From Flammeovirgaceae bacterium (GTDB taxonomy: Bacteria > Bacteroidota > Bacteroidia > Cytophagales > Cyclobacteriaceae), in contig CP054185.1 of NCBI GenBank assembly GCA_015180985.1, forward strand, positions 3,223,225 to 3,287,224: a stretch of 64,000 nt of DNA, read 5' to 3'. The stretch's first letter is position 1, and each line of letters opens with the position of its first letter. Position numbers and translations under genes: made by a program. This document shows, piece by piece, positions 26,730 through 34,804 of this stretch. A model generated the notes under the pieces. The model was not told the origin of the DNA. It was given only the letters and a program-made list of their open reading frames with translations, and made no database searches.

Positions 26730-27446
26730 ATGCCGATGAATGACTATTTCCAGTTCAGGCAATTTCGTGTAAGCCACAGGCGCAGCAGCATGAAGGTGGG
26801 CACCGATGCGGTTTTGCTTGGCGCTTGGGCTGATGTTTCAGGCATAAACACGGTATTGGACGCAGGCACCGGTACCGGTGTAATTGCTTTGATGCTTGCC
26901 CAGCGAACAGCCGGCCAGGTAAAAATTGATGCCGTGGAAATTGACCACCAGGCTGCCTCGGATGCATATGAAAATTTTTCTGTCTCACCTTGGACCGATT
27001 CGATGCACCTGTTCCATACACCGCTTCAACATTTCATTCCCCGTCAAAAGTATGATCTGATCATCAGCAACCCGCCCTTTTTTGTTAACAGCCTCAAACC
27101 GCCCGATGCTTCCCGCAAAGTTGCCCGTCATACCGATTCAATGAAATTTGATGATTTGATTGCCCTGGCAATAAAATACCTTCAAAGACCAACCGGCCGG
27201 CTTGCTATTATTCTTCCACCGGCTGAAGGCGCCCTCTTTACCCGGTTGGCTGCAGCCAATGGCTTATTCCTCAACCGCGAGTGTACCTTCCGGACACGTA
27301 CACATAAACCCCCGGAACGGAAGCTGATGGAATTCTCATTTATACATACCGATTTACAGACCGAAGTACTTTGTTTGTATGAACACAGCGATGTTTGGTC
27401 GGCACCTTATAAAGAGTTAACGGCACCCTTCTACCTTAAAGGCTAA
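26730..27446 (+). CDS. trmN6: tRNA1(Val) (adenine(37)-N6)-methyltransferase
   Basis: 238-residue SAM-dependent methyltransferase of the YfiC/TrmN6 type. It has the SAM motif VLDAGTGTGVIALMLAQR (about residues 41-58), an acidic ribose-binding DAVEID, and the catalytic amino-methyltransferase motif ISNPPFF near residue 112. The N-terminus FQFRQFRVSHRRSSMKVGTD is typical of the family. Either ATG 26730 or ATG 26736 could be the start; the second gives the more usual MNDYFQF. The family modifies A37 of valine tRNA in Escherichia coli. Confidence 0.88.
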   Translation: MPMNDYFQFRQFRVSHRRSSMKVGTDAVLLGAWADVSGINTVLDAGTGTGVIALMLAQRTAGQVKIDAVEIDHQAASDAYENFSVSPWTDSMHLFHTPLQHFIPRQKYDLIISNPPFFVNSLKPPDASRKVARHTDSMKFDDLIALAIKYLQRPTGRLAIILPPAEGALFTRLAAANGLFLNRECTFRTRTHKPPERKLMEFSFIHTDLQTEVLCLYEHSDVWSAPYKELTAPFYLKG

Positions 27447-27521
27447 AAATTCCGCTTATCTAAATTAAGTTTGGCATGCTTGGCATGTCCGGCTAATTTT
27501 GAGGTTTACCATCACACCATT

Positions 27522-29753
27522 GTGGCTGTCCGAATACTGTTTGTAATACTACTTGCCGTACTGGCCCATTCGGCATTACCCCAGCAGCTCTTTATTAAAA
27601 AAGCAAAAGGGTCAATTGAAATAGACGGGGTTATGAATGAACCCGACTGGCTGGAGGCTGAAGTGGCCGATAAATTTATGCAGTTTTTTCCAAGCGATAC
27701 CTCCCAGGCCGTTAGCCAGACCGAAGTACGAATGACATACGATGATCGCTTCATCTACATTATTGCGCGCATGGAAAACCTGGCCGCTAAACGTCAGTAC
27801 ATTACCCCATCCCTGCGCAGGGATTTCCGGGGCGAAGGCAATGACGGCATTACCGTGGTGCTTGACCCGTTCAGCGACCGTACCAATGGTTTTATGTTTG
27901 GGGTAAACCCATTTGGTGTTCAGCGTGAGGGCCTTATTGCCAATGGAGGCTCGCGGCCAACCGACCTATCGCTTATTTGGGATAATAAATGGTATTCAGA
28001 AGCAAAAATTTATGAAGGGTACTGGATTGCTGAGATGGCCATACCGTTTAAGTCCATCCGCTTTAAAGAAGGACTATCCTCCTGGAACATCAATTTTTAC
28101 CGCATTGACAGCGAGAAGGCCGAACGCTCCACCTGGTCGCCCATACCGCGCAACTTCGACATAGTTACTATGGCCTTTAACCGTCAATTAGTGTGGGATG
28201 AACCCCTAACTAAAACAGGAACCAATATTTCCGTTATTCCATATACCCTAACCGGGGGAACAAAAAATTTTACCGAAGGAACTCCGGCTGATACCCAACA
28301 GGAGTTTGGCTTTGATGCCAAAGTGGGGATAAGTTCGGCAATGAACCTTGATTTAACGGTTAATCCCGATTTCTCGCAGGTAGAAGTAGATGCCCAGGTT
28401 ACCAACCTGGATCGATTTGAAATATTTTTTCCTGAGCAACGGCAGTTCTTCCTTGAAAATGCTGACCTGTTTGCCGATTTCGGTGTGGAAGGAACCCGGC
28501 CTTTTTTCTCACGAAGAATTGGTGTAGTCCGTGATGAAGCCACCGGTCAAAATCTACAAAACAGGATTTACGGTGGTTTTCGCTTAAGCGGAAAAATTGA
28601 CAACAACTGGCGGGCCGGTTTAATGGATATCCAAACCGCTGAAGACAATCAGGTGAATGTGCCCTCTACCAACTTTCTGGTTGCATCGTTGCAGCGAAAA
28701 GTCTTTACCCGGTCTAACATCGGAATGATTCTGATAAACAAACAAGCCTTTCAGGATTCCATCCACGGTGAGTTTACGACAAGCCCGGAAAAATACAGCC
28801 GGCTTTTAGGCCTTGATTACAACCTGGCCAGCAAAAATAACGTTTGGAACGGTAAACTTTTTTATCATCGTTCATTCGACCAGCATAAACTCGATTCGGC
28901 ATTCGCCTACGGAGGATTTATCAATTACAGCACGTTAACCTGGTCTATTAACCTATTTGCCCGAAGTGTTGGCGCAAATTATAATCCGGAAGTAGGTTTT
29001 GTTCGGAGAAAGGACATTCAGCAGGTTGCTTATACCCAATGGTACAATATCTACCCCAAAACGGGAGGCATCCAAAGCCATGGGCCGGGATTCGATTTTG
29101 ATGTGCTCGGAAATCAGGTTTATGGCCTGCTGGATTGGGATATAAACCTGATGTACCGTATACGGTATAAAAATACAGCCAACTGGAATGTTCGGCTACG
29201 AAGAGAATATACCTACTTATTCAGCGACTTCGATCCCAGCGGAACAAATGGCATAAAATTGCCTGCAGGCACCGATTATTACCAGGATGTGATTGTTGGT
29301 AACTATAACTCCGATGCCCGAAAAGCTTTTTTTACTAACCTCTCGGGCCGGGTGGGCGAATACTTCAATGGCCACCGATTTAACATTGGCGGCTCGGCTA
29401 CTTACCGGTACATACCCTGGGGTTTTGCCTCACTCAACTTTTCCTACAACCGAATCCGATTGCCTGAGCCCTACAGCGATGCCGACCTGTTGTTGATTGG
29501 CCCGCGTATTGACCTCACCTTCACCCGCAGCCTCTTCTTTACCACCTTTATTCAATACAATAATCAAATCAACAACCTGAATATCAACTCCAGGCTGCAG
29601 TGGCGCTTCAGGCCGGTGTCCGACATCTTTCTGGTATACACCGACAATTATGTAACCGAAACCTTTACCGATACCGATGGCCGGTATTATGTAAAAGGCG
29701 ACCCACGGCTCCGGGGCGTAGTGCTAAAAATCAGCTATTGGCTGAATATCTGA
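27522..29753 (+). CDS. DUF5916 outer-membrane protein with N-terminal CBM9-like domain
   Basis: 743 residues. After a signal peptide (RILFVILLAVLAHSALPQQ) comes a CBM9-like sugar-binding-type domain at about 30-220 (GSIEIDGVMNEPDWLEAEVA). A DUF5916 region then predicts an outer-membrane beta-barrel: MNLDLTVNPDFSQVEVDAQV, EQRQFFLENADLF and a C-terminal aromatic strand. It starts at GTG 27522; an upstream TTG at 27471 would add 17 residues before the signal peptide. The function of DUF5916 proteins is not established, and a carbohydrate or peptide role is only inferred from the CBM9 part. A paralogue lies at 38014-40275. The gene stands alone 75 bp after trmN6. Confidence 0.85.
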   Translation: MAVRILFVILLAVLAHSALPQQLFIKKAKGSIEIDGVMNEPDWLEAEVADKFMQFFPSDTSQAVSQTEVRMTYDDRFIYIIARMENLAAKRQYITPSLRRDFRGEGNDGITVVLDPFSDRTNGFMFGVNPFGVQREGLIANGGSRPTDLSLIWDNKWYSEAKIYEGYWIAEMAIPFKSIRFKEGLSSWNINFYRIDSEKAERSTWSPIPRNFDIVTMAFNRQLVWDEPLTKTGTNISVIPYTLTGGTKNFTEGTPADTQQEFGFDAKVGISSAMNLDLTVNPDFSQVEVDAQVTNLDRFEIFFPEQRQFFLENADLFADFGVEGTRPFFSRRIGVVRDEATGQNLQNRIYGGFRLSGKIDNNWRAGLMDIQTAEDNQVNVPSTNFLVASLQRKVFTRSNIGMILINKQAFQDSIHGEFTTSPEKYSRLLGLDYNLASKNNVWNGKLFYHRSFDQHKLDSAFAYGGFINYSTLTWSINLFARSVGANYNPEVGFVRRKDIQQVAYTQWYNIYPKTGGIQSHGPGFDFDVLGNQVYGLLDWDINLMYRIRYKNTANWNVRLRREYTYLFSDFDPSGTNGIKLPAGTDYYQDVIVGNYNSDARKAFFTNLSGRVGEYFNGHRFNIGGSATYRYIPWGFASLNFSYNRIRLPEPYSDADLLLIGPRIDLTFTRSLFFTTFIQYNNQINNLNINSRLQWRFRPVSDIFLVYTDNYVTETFTDTDGRYYVKGDPRLRGVVLKISYWLNI

Positions 29754-29827
29754 ATTTTTTCTAACTGATAATCAATCGTTTACAAAAAGAAAAATAGATG
29801 TTTAAACATTTATTTTAGTTCCGGTGT

Positions 29828-29835
29828 TATACTTG
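29828..29835 (+). promoter_or_regulatory. Candidate -7 element before yceI
   Basis: TATACTTG differs from TAnnTTTG at one base. A TTTA at 29801-29804 could be the -33 element, but the gap of 23 bases is at the upper limit. Transcription would start around 29841, about 23 bases before the gene start at 29864. Confidence 0.35.
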
Positions 29836-29863
29836 CATGTCACAAACAGAAACAACTAAAACA

Positions 29864-30442
29864 ATGATGAAAAAACTACACTTTATTCTGGCCGCGTTGC
29901 TGCTGAGCGGCAGCGTACTGGCTCAAACCACCTGGAACATCGACAAGGTCCATTCCAAAATCGGGTTCAGCGTGGTGCACATGGTCGTATCCGAAACGGA
30001 AGGCGTGTTTAAGGATTATTCTGCAACCGTAGTAAGCAAGAGCGATGATTTCAATGGTGCCGAAGTTACCTTCTCGGCAAAAGTAGCTTCCATTAACACC
30101 GAAAACGAAAGGCGCGATAACCACCTGAAGTCACCTGACTTCTTCGATGCGGAGAAGTTTCCTGAAATCACCTTCAAGGGTAACCTGGTAAAAGAAGGAA
30201 GCAAATACAAGCTGAAGGGTGACTTTACTATGAAAGGTGTTACCAAGAAGGTAGAATTTGATGTGGTTTATGGCGGCACCATCAATACCGGGCGCGGAAC
30301 AAAAGCCGGTTTTAAAGTTACCGGAACAATCAACCGCCAGGAGTATGGCGTAAGCTGGGCCAACAAACTGGCCGGTGGCGAAATGGTAGTAAGCGATGAT
30401 GTAACCCTGGTTATTAAAGTAGAACTGGATAAGCAAGCTTAA
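29864..30442 (+). CDS. YceI family periplasmic lipid-binding-type protein
   Basis: 192 residues from ATG 29864 (29867 is equally possible). A signal peptide (KKLHFILAALLLSGSVLAQ) precedes the lipocalin-like YceI domain: WNIDKVHSKIGFSVVHMVVS, HLKSPDFFDAEKFPEITFKG, KGDFTMKGVTKKVEFDVVYG and a C-terminal VSDDVTLVIKVEL. YceI proteins are known to bind isoprenoid-type lipids. The frame continues upstream to ATG 29837, but those nine residues come before a typical signal peptide and are unlikely to be translated. A strong terminator follows immediately, so the gene is monocistronic. Confidence 0.92.
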   Translation: MMKKLHFILAALLLSGSVLAQTTWNIDKVHSKIGFSVVHMVVSETEGVFKDYSATVVSKSDDFNGAEVTFSAKVASINTENERRDNHLKSPDFFDAEKFPEITFKGNLVKEGSKYKLKGDFTMKGVTKKVEFDVVYGGTINTGRGTKAGFKVTGTINRQEYGVSWANKLAGGEMVVSDDVTLVIKVELDKQA

Positions 30443-30444
30443 TT

Positions 30445-30475
30445 AAAAAGGCCGGGGGTAAGTCCCGGCCTTTTT
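30445..30475 (+). terminator. Rho-independent terminator of yceI
   Basis: Perfect 12-bp stem AAAAAGGCCGGG / CCCGGCCTTTTT with a seven-base loop (GGTAAGT), ending in a T-run. It starts three bases after the yceI stop codon. It may also work in the opposite direction because of its A-rich left arm. Confidence 0.93.
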
Positions 30476-30482
30476 ATTTTCA

Positions 30483-30929
30483 ATGAAAATCGAAGAGGAA
30501 ATAAAGCAATCAAAATTTGTAAGCCCGCACCAAAAGGCAGTGCTGAATCTTCTTTTTACAGCAAGCTGGTTACAGGCCCGCCATCAACAGTTTTTTAAAT
30601 CCTTCGGCATTACCACCCAACAGTTTAACATCCTCCGCATCCTGAAAGGGCAGCATCCAAAAAGCCTGTCGGCCAAAGAAATTAAAAGCCGCATGCTCGA
30701 TCAGAATTCGGATGTGTCGCGTATGCTGGGCCGGATGTTGGCTAAAAAACTTATTCAAAAGCAAACCTGCCCTGCCGATAAGCGGGCTACCGATGTTTTT
30801 ATAACTGAAAAAGGAATAGAGTTGCTTAACCGCGTCAATAAGTTTCAACACGATCTTGATTCGACACTTCAACTATCGGAATCGGAGGCAACAGCACTGA
30901 GCAATTTACTGGATAAAAGCAGGGGTTAA
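30483..30929 (+). CDS. MarR family transcriptional regulator
   Basis: 148 residues. The winged helix-turn-helix of the MarR family lies at about 45-110: TTQQFNILRILKGQHPKSLS, then DQNSDVSRMLGRMLAKKLIQ and the wing CPADKRATDVFITEKGIELL. Flanking helices would form the dimer interface. The gene starts seven bases after the yceI terminator, so it is transcribed separately or by readthrough. Regulation of yceI is possible from position only. The 3' end overlaps the convergent M3 peptidase gene by four bases. Confidence 0.9.
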   Translation: MKIEEEIKQSKFVSPHQKAVLNLLFTASWLQARHQQFFKSFGITTQQFNILRILKGQHPKSLSAKEIKSRMLDQNSDVSRMLGRMLAKKLIQKQTCPADKRATDVFITEKGIELLNRVNKFQHDLDSTLQLSESEATALSNLLDKSRG

Positions 30930-32650
30930 CGTAACCGCCTTAATTCATCCTTAACAAAAGCTATCAATTCACTGATGTACCCTGCGCTGAAATCAAACCG
31001 GATGCCGGCAGCATGATAGATTGCGGGTATACTTTTTAAATTACCCAGTTTCAATGCATCCATATAACCGGCAAGTCCGGCTTGCGGATTTTTACGGTAA
31101 TTGCGCCACACGGCAATTGCGCCAAGCTGGGCCATGCCGTACTCAATATAATAAAATGGCACCTCGTACAGGTGAAGTTGTTTCTGCCACAAATAATCGC
31201 GGCTCACCTCGTGCCCCTGCCAATCCGTTACCGAATCGGTAAACGACCTAAAGATGGTATTCCAACTTTCTTTCCGTGCAGTTTCGGTATGATTCGGATT
31301 TTCATAAATCCAGTGTTGAAACTTATCGATGGTTGCTACCCACGGCAAGGTTTCGATGATGTCTTCCAGGTGTTCGCGTTTAGCCCGTTTTAATTCGTCC
31401 GGGTCAGAAAAAAATACATCCCAGTGATCCATCGAAATCAGTTCCATCGACATGGAGGCCAGTTCGGCCACTTCCGATGGGGTAGATTTAAAGTCAGTTA
31501 ATTCCAGGTTGCGCGTTAAAAAGTTATGAACGGCATGCCCGCCTTCATGCATCATGGTAACCATGTCGCGCAGCGTGGTGGTGGCATTCATAAAAATAAA
31601 CGGCACACCTATTTCGGCCAGCGGGTAGTTATACCCTCCGGGCGCCTTGCCCTTACGGGACTCTAAATCCAGGTGGCCCATGTGGCGCATAATGCCGAGG
31701 CACTGGCCCAGGTACGGATCGATTCTTCTAAAACATTCAATGGTCTTCTCCGTCAAATCGTTTCCGTCTGTAAAAGCTTTAAGCGGTTTACGGCCTTCCG
31801 GATCAACCGTTTTATCCCATGGTTTCAGCACATCCACTCCTAACTTTTGCTGGCGTTCGCTGGCCAGTTCATTGAGCAAAGGCACCACCTGTGTTTCCAC
31901 CGACTGGTGAAAATCAAAACAATCCTGAGGCGTGTAATCAAACCGGCCCAGTGCTTTGAACATATAGTCGCGGAAATTGGCAAACCCGGCATTGGTGGCA
32001 ACCCGGTGACGAAGGTTAACAAGTTTAGTAAACAGTTCATCAAGTGTTACCCTGTCCTGGAGTCTGCGTGAAGCAATCTTTGTGTAAACACGTTCGCGCA
32101 AGGCCCTGTCCGTCTCCATCAGTAATACCGATGCCTGCTGTAAAGTCATTTCCTTACCGCTGATTTCAACCATCATCGCACCCGAAATCTGGTTATACTT
32201 TTGTTGTTCCAGGTTTATTTCGGTAAACAGGGGCACGTTTTCATCGCGGTAAATTTCAATGTCCTTTTTAAGGTTGCGAATCAAAATATCAAATCCGGTT
32301 TCCTTTTCGAGTTCACCCAGAAAAGCCGATTCAGCAGCTTTGCGGTTCAGTTTATCCGATACCGGGGCAATTTCCGGCTGAATGGTCTCAACAAAAAACC
32401 GGTAAGCTTTGCTGTAGTCGTCATTATCGGTATAGCGGGTCATATTAATGTAGCGCCAGCCCAGGTCTTCTGCAATTACAGCTTCCAGTTCGCTGCGGTC
32501 GGTAAACCATTTGCGCAAGGCGTTAACCGAATCGATTTCCCGCTCAATCAATTCGTTAAAATAAGGCTTAAGGGCAGGCCACCCGGTTACCGTAAAGTCT
32601 GCGGGTAAAAACGTGCGCACGGGGCGCGAAATCTTTTCTACTTCAGGCAT
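30926..32650 (-). CDS. M3 family oligoendopeptidase
   Basis: 574-residue zinc metallopeptidase of the M3 (oligopeptidase F/thimet) family, cytoplasmic, as no signal peptide is seen. The zinc site is MMHEGGHAVHNFL (about residue 368). The third ligand Glu is probably in the following helix (STPSEVAELASMSMELI). It hydrolyses short peptides. The N-terminal half is helical, as in the family. It stands alone on the minus strand, with a four-base overlap with marR at its 3' end and 64 bp to the divergent TauE-type gene. Confidence 0.92.
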   Translation of the reverse strand: MPEVEKISRPVRTFLPADFTVTGWPALKPYFNELIEREIDSVNALRKWFTDRSELEAVIAEDLGWRYINMTRYTDNDDYSKAYRFFVETIQPEIAPVSDKLNRKAAESAFLGELEKETGFDILIRNLKKDIEIYRDENVPLFTEINLEQQKYNQISGAMMVEISGKEMTLQQASVLLMETDRALRERVYTKIASRRLQDRVTLDELFTKLVNLRHRVATNAGFANFRDYMFKALGRFDYTPQDCFDFHQSVETQVVPLLNELASERQQKLGVDVLKPWDKTVDPEGRKPLKAFTDGNDLTEKTIECFRRIDPYLGQCLGIMRHMGHLDLESRKGKAPGGYNYPLAEIGVPFIFMNATTTLRDMVTMMHEGGHAVHNFLTRNLELTDFKSTPSEVAELASMSMELISMDHWDVFFSDPDELKRAKREHLEDIIETLPWVATIDKFQHWIYENPNHTETARKESWNTIFRSFTDSVTDWQGHEVSRDYLWQKQLHLYEVPFYYIEYGMAQLGAIAVWRNYRKNPQAGLAGYMDALKLGNLKSIPAIYHAAGIRFDFSAGYISELIAFVKDELRRLR

Positions 32651-32714
32651 CAGATTTACAGATTAATTGAACGAACTTTCACCGCGGCAAAAATAAACTG
32701 AAATACAATACGCA

Positions 32715-33446
32715 GTGGAGATACTTATTTTCTTTCTCATCACGCTCCTTTCCGAAATCCTGGGCACGCTGGGTGGATTTGGTTCTTCCTTGTTTTTCGT
32801 TTCCATTGCTCAGTTCTTCTATAATTTTCAAACCGTGCTGGTACTTACCGGGTTGCTGCATGTGTTCAGCAACACGGCAAAACTTACACTCTTTTGGAAA
32901 ACTATCGACTGGCGCCTGGTGCTCTGGCTGGGCATCTCAAGTGTTGTATTTGCCATTGGCGGTGCCTACCTGGTACGTCATGTAGAATTTGTTTATGCTA
33001 AACTCATCCTGGGTTTCTTTCTGATTGCCTTCAGTACACTCCTGTTTTTAAAACCCGATTATCGGGTGGATGCCACATTATTTAACTCTATCGGGGGCGG
33101 AGCGCTGGCCGGTTTCCTGGCCGGTTTTATCGGCACAGGCGGGGCTGTACGCGGGTTGGTACTTGCTGCATTCAATCTTGAAAAAAACGTTTTGGTTGGC
33201 ACTTCGGCAGCCATTGATTTTGGCGTTGACCTGAGCCGCTCGCTTATTTACCTCGACAGCAATTACCTGCAACGCGAACAATGGTGGACAATACCGTTTT
33301 TAGTTGTGCTGGCCTTTGCCGGAAGTTACATTGGGAAACTGATCCTGAACCGCATCTCGCAGCAAACCTTCAGGAAAATCCTGCTTGCATTGGTTTTTCT
33401 GATTGGCGTAATTATGCTGGCTAATGAATTATTTAACAAGCAATGA
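32715..33446 (+). CDS. TauE/SafE (TSUP) family membrane transporter
   Basis: 243 residues with about seven or eight spans, of the sulfite exporter TauE/SafE family, whose members move small organic or inorganic anions. It begins with GTG 32715. Family-like segments are EILGTLGGFGSSLFFVSIAQ near the N-terminus and AGFLAGFIGTGGAVRGLVLA near residue 135, each with the small-residue loop of the duplicated half. It overlaps the next gene by four bases (ATGA), forming an operon with a CBU_0592-type protein and a cation diffusion facilitator. Confidence 0.88.
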   Translation: MEILIFFLITLLSEILGTLGGFGSSLFFVSIAQFFYNFQTVLVLTGLLHVFSNTAKLTLFWKTIDWRLVLWLGISSVVFAIGGAYLVRHVEFVYAKLILGFFLIAFSTLLFLKPDYRVDATLFNSIGGGALAGFLAGFIGTGGAVRGLVLAAFNLEKNVLVGTSAAIDFGVDLSRSLIYLDSNYLQREQWWTIPFLVVLAFAGSYIGKLILNRISQQTFRKILLALVFLIGVIMLANELFNKQ

Positions 33447-33685
33447 AACTGCTGATTGACATCATCGGCTGGAGCGGATCGGTAATGGTGGTGGCTGCCT
33501 ATGGGTTGAACAGTTACCAGAAAATCAAATCCGATTCGCTGATTTTTCTTTTCCTCAACCTGGCAGGAGGAATTTTTCTGATTATTTATTCGGTGTACTA
33601 TACCGCCTACGCCAACACCTTTATTAATGTGGTGTGGGTACTTATTGCCATACCGGCACTGATTAAACTGATAAGTAAAAAATGA
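33443..33685 (+). CDS. CBU_0592 family small membrane protein
   Basis: 80 residues and three hydrophobic segments (IIGWSGSVMVVAAYGLNSYQ, then LIFLFLNLAGGIFLIIYSVY and a last span). The pattern matches the small CBU_0592-type membrane family, whose role is not known. It overlaps both neighbours by four bases, so translation is probably coupled to that of the TauE-type and CDF transporters. Confidence 0.82.
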   Translation: MKLLIDIIGWSGSVMVVAAYGLNSYQKIKSDSLIFLFLNLAGGIFLIIYSVYYTAYANTFINVVWVLIAIPALIKLISKK

Positions 33686-34671
33686 TTGAGGCCGGCAAAG
33701 AAAATTTCCGCATTCAGCAATGGGTAGCCGTTTCGGCTTCGGTTTTGCTGATTGTTAAAGCAGCCGCGTATTTTTTAACCGGCTCGGTGGCCATCTTAAC
33801 CGATGCACTGGAAAGTATTGTAAACGTAATTGCCGGCTTTTTGGGATTATACAGTTTGTACCTGTCGGCCCAGCCACGCGATTCAAATCACCCGTACGGG
33901 CATGGCAAGGTTGAATTTCTTTCAGCCGGTATCGAAGGCAGTATGATTATGGTAGCGGGTATGCTCATCATCATTGAAGCCATCCGGAATTTACTTGATC
34001 CTTCCCCGCTTGTTAAATTGGATACCGGGATGGTGCTGATTGGAGGAACAGCCCTGATTAATGCCGCGCTTGGTTTCTGGTGTGTTCGCGCAGGAACAAA
34101 GAACAACTCGCTGGCGCTGCGGGCCAGCGGAAAGCATTTGCTATCCGATACGTATTCAACGCTGGCTATATTGTGCGGACTATTATTAATCTATTTTACA
34201 GGACTTGACTGGATTGACAGCGCTGTTGCCCTGCTATTCAGCCTGCTAATTCTTTACACCGGCTACAGGATAATCCGTACCTCGCTGGCCGGGATTATGG
34301 ACGAACAGGATACCGAATTGCTGAACCGCCTGGCTACGCTACTCAATGAAAACCGCAGGGAAAACTGGGTGGACCTGCACAACATGCGCATCATCAAATA
34401 CGGCAGCGCCCTGCACCTGGATTGCCACCTGACTGTACCGTGGTACCTGAACGTACACCAAGCCCACCGCGAAATTGATGAACTGGCCGCGCTCGTGCGC
34501 AAACACTTTGGCGATTCGCTGGAACTTTTTGTACACTCCGATGGCTGCCTTGATTTTTCGTGCCGCCTGTGTAATAAAAAAGAGTGCCCCCAGCGGAAGC
34601 ACCCTTTTGAAAAACAAATTCAATGGACGGTGGAAAACATGGTGCGAAACAAAAAACACGAGATTAACTGA
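33682..34671 (+). CDS. Cation diffusion facilitator (CDF) family transporter
   Basis: 329-residue CDF exporter with six spans. Predicted metal residues are Asp in AILTDALESIVN (span II) and the His/Asp of SGKHLLSDTYSTLA (span V), which favours Zn, Co or Fe export over Mn. The loop NHPYGHGKVEFLSAGIEGS is typical. The cytoplasmic C-terminal domain (about 205-295) is followed by an unusual cysteine/histidine cluster, CRLCNKKECPQRKHPF, which may sense or bind metal. It is the last gene of a three-gene operon whose reading frames overlap by four bases each. Confidence 0.9.
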   Translation: MIEAGKENFRIQQWVAVSASVLLIVKAAAYFLTGSVAILTDALESIVNVIAGFLGLYSLYLSAQPRDSNHPYGHGKVEFLSAGIEGSMIMVAGMLIIIEAIRNLLDPSPLVKLDTGMVLIGGTALINAALGFWCVRAGTKNNSLALRASGKHLLSDTYSTLAILCGLLLIYFTGLDWIDSAVALLFSLLILYTGYRIIRTSLAGIMDEQDTELLNRLATLLNENRRENWVDLHNMRIIKYGSALHLDCHLTVPWYLNVHQAHREIDELAALVRKHFGDSLELFVHSDGCLDFSCRLCNKKECPQRKHPFEKQIQWTVENMVRNKKHEIN

Positions 34672-34736
34672 ATTCGCAGCCAGCCTGCTTCATTTCATCG
34701 TGCAGCAAAAAAACTGCTTCTGACTAGCAGAATTCA

Positions 34737-34762
34737 TCATTCTGAGCGAAGCGAAGAATCTC
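34737..34762. repeat. Dispersed TCATTCTGAGCGAAGCGAAG repeat
   Basis: A motif reading TCATTCTGAGCGAAGCGAAG and continuing AATCTC. From memory it occurs as a dispersed intergenic repeat in many bacterial genomes. It lies between the convergent CDF and M1 peptidase genes, in a 133-bp space with no gene. Confidence 0.5.
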
Positions 34763-34804
34763 TTTATTTTATACAAATAAACCATGGGCAACAACCCTGC
34801 TTAA

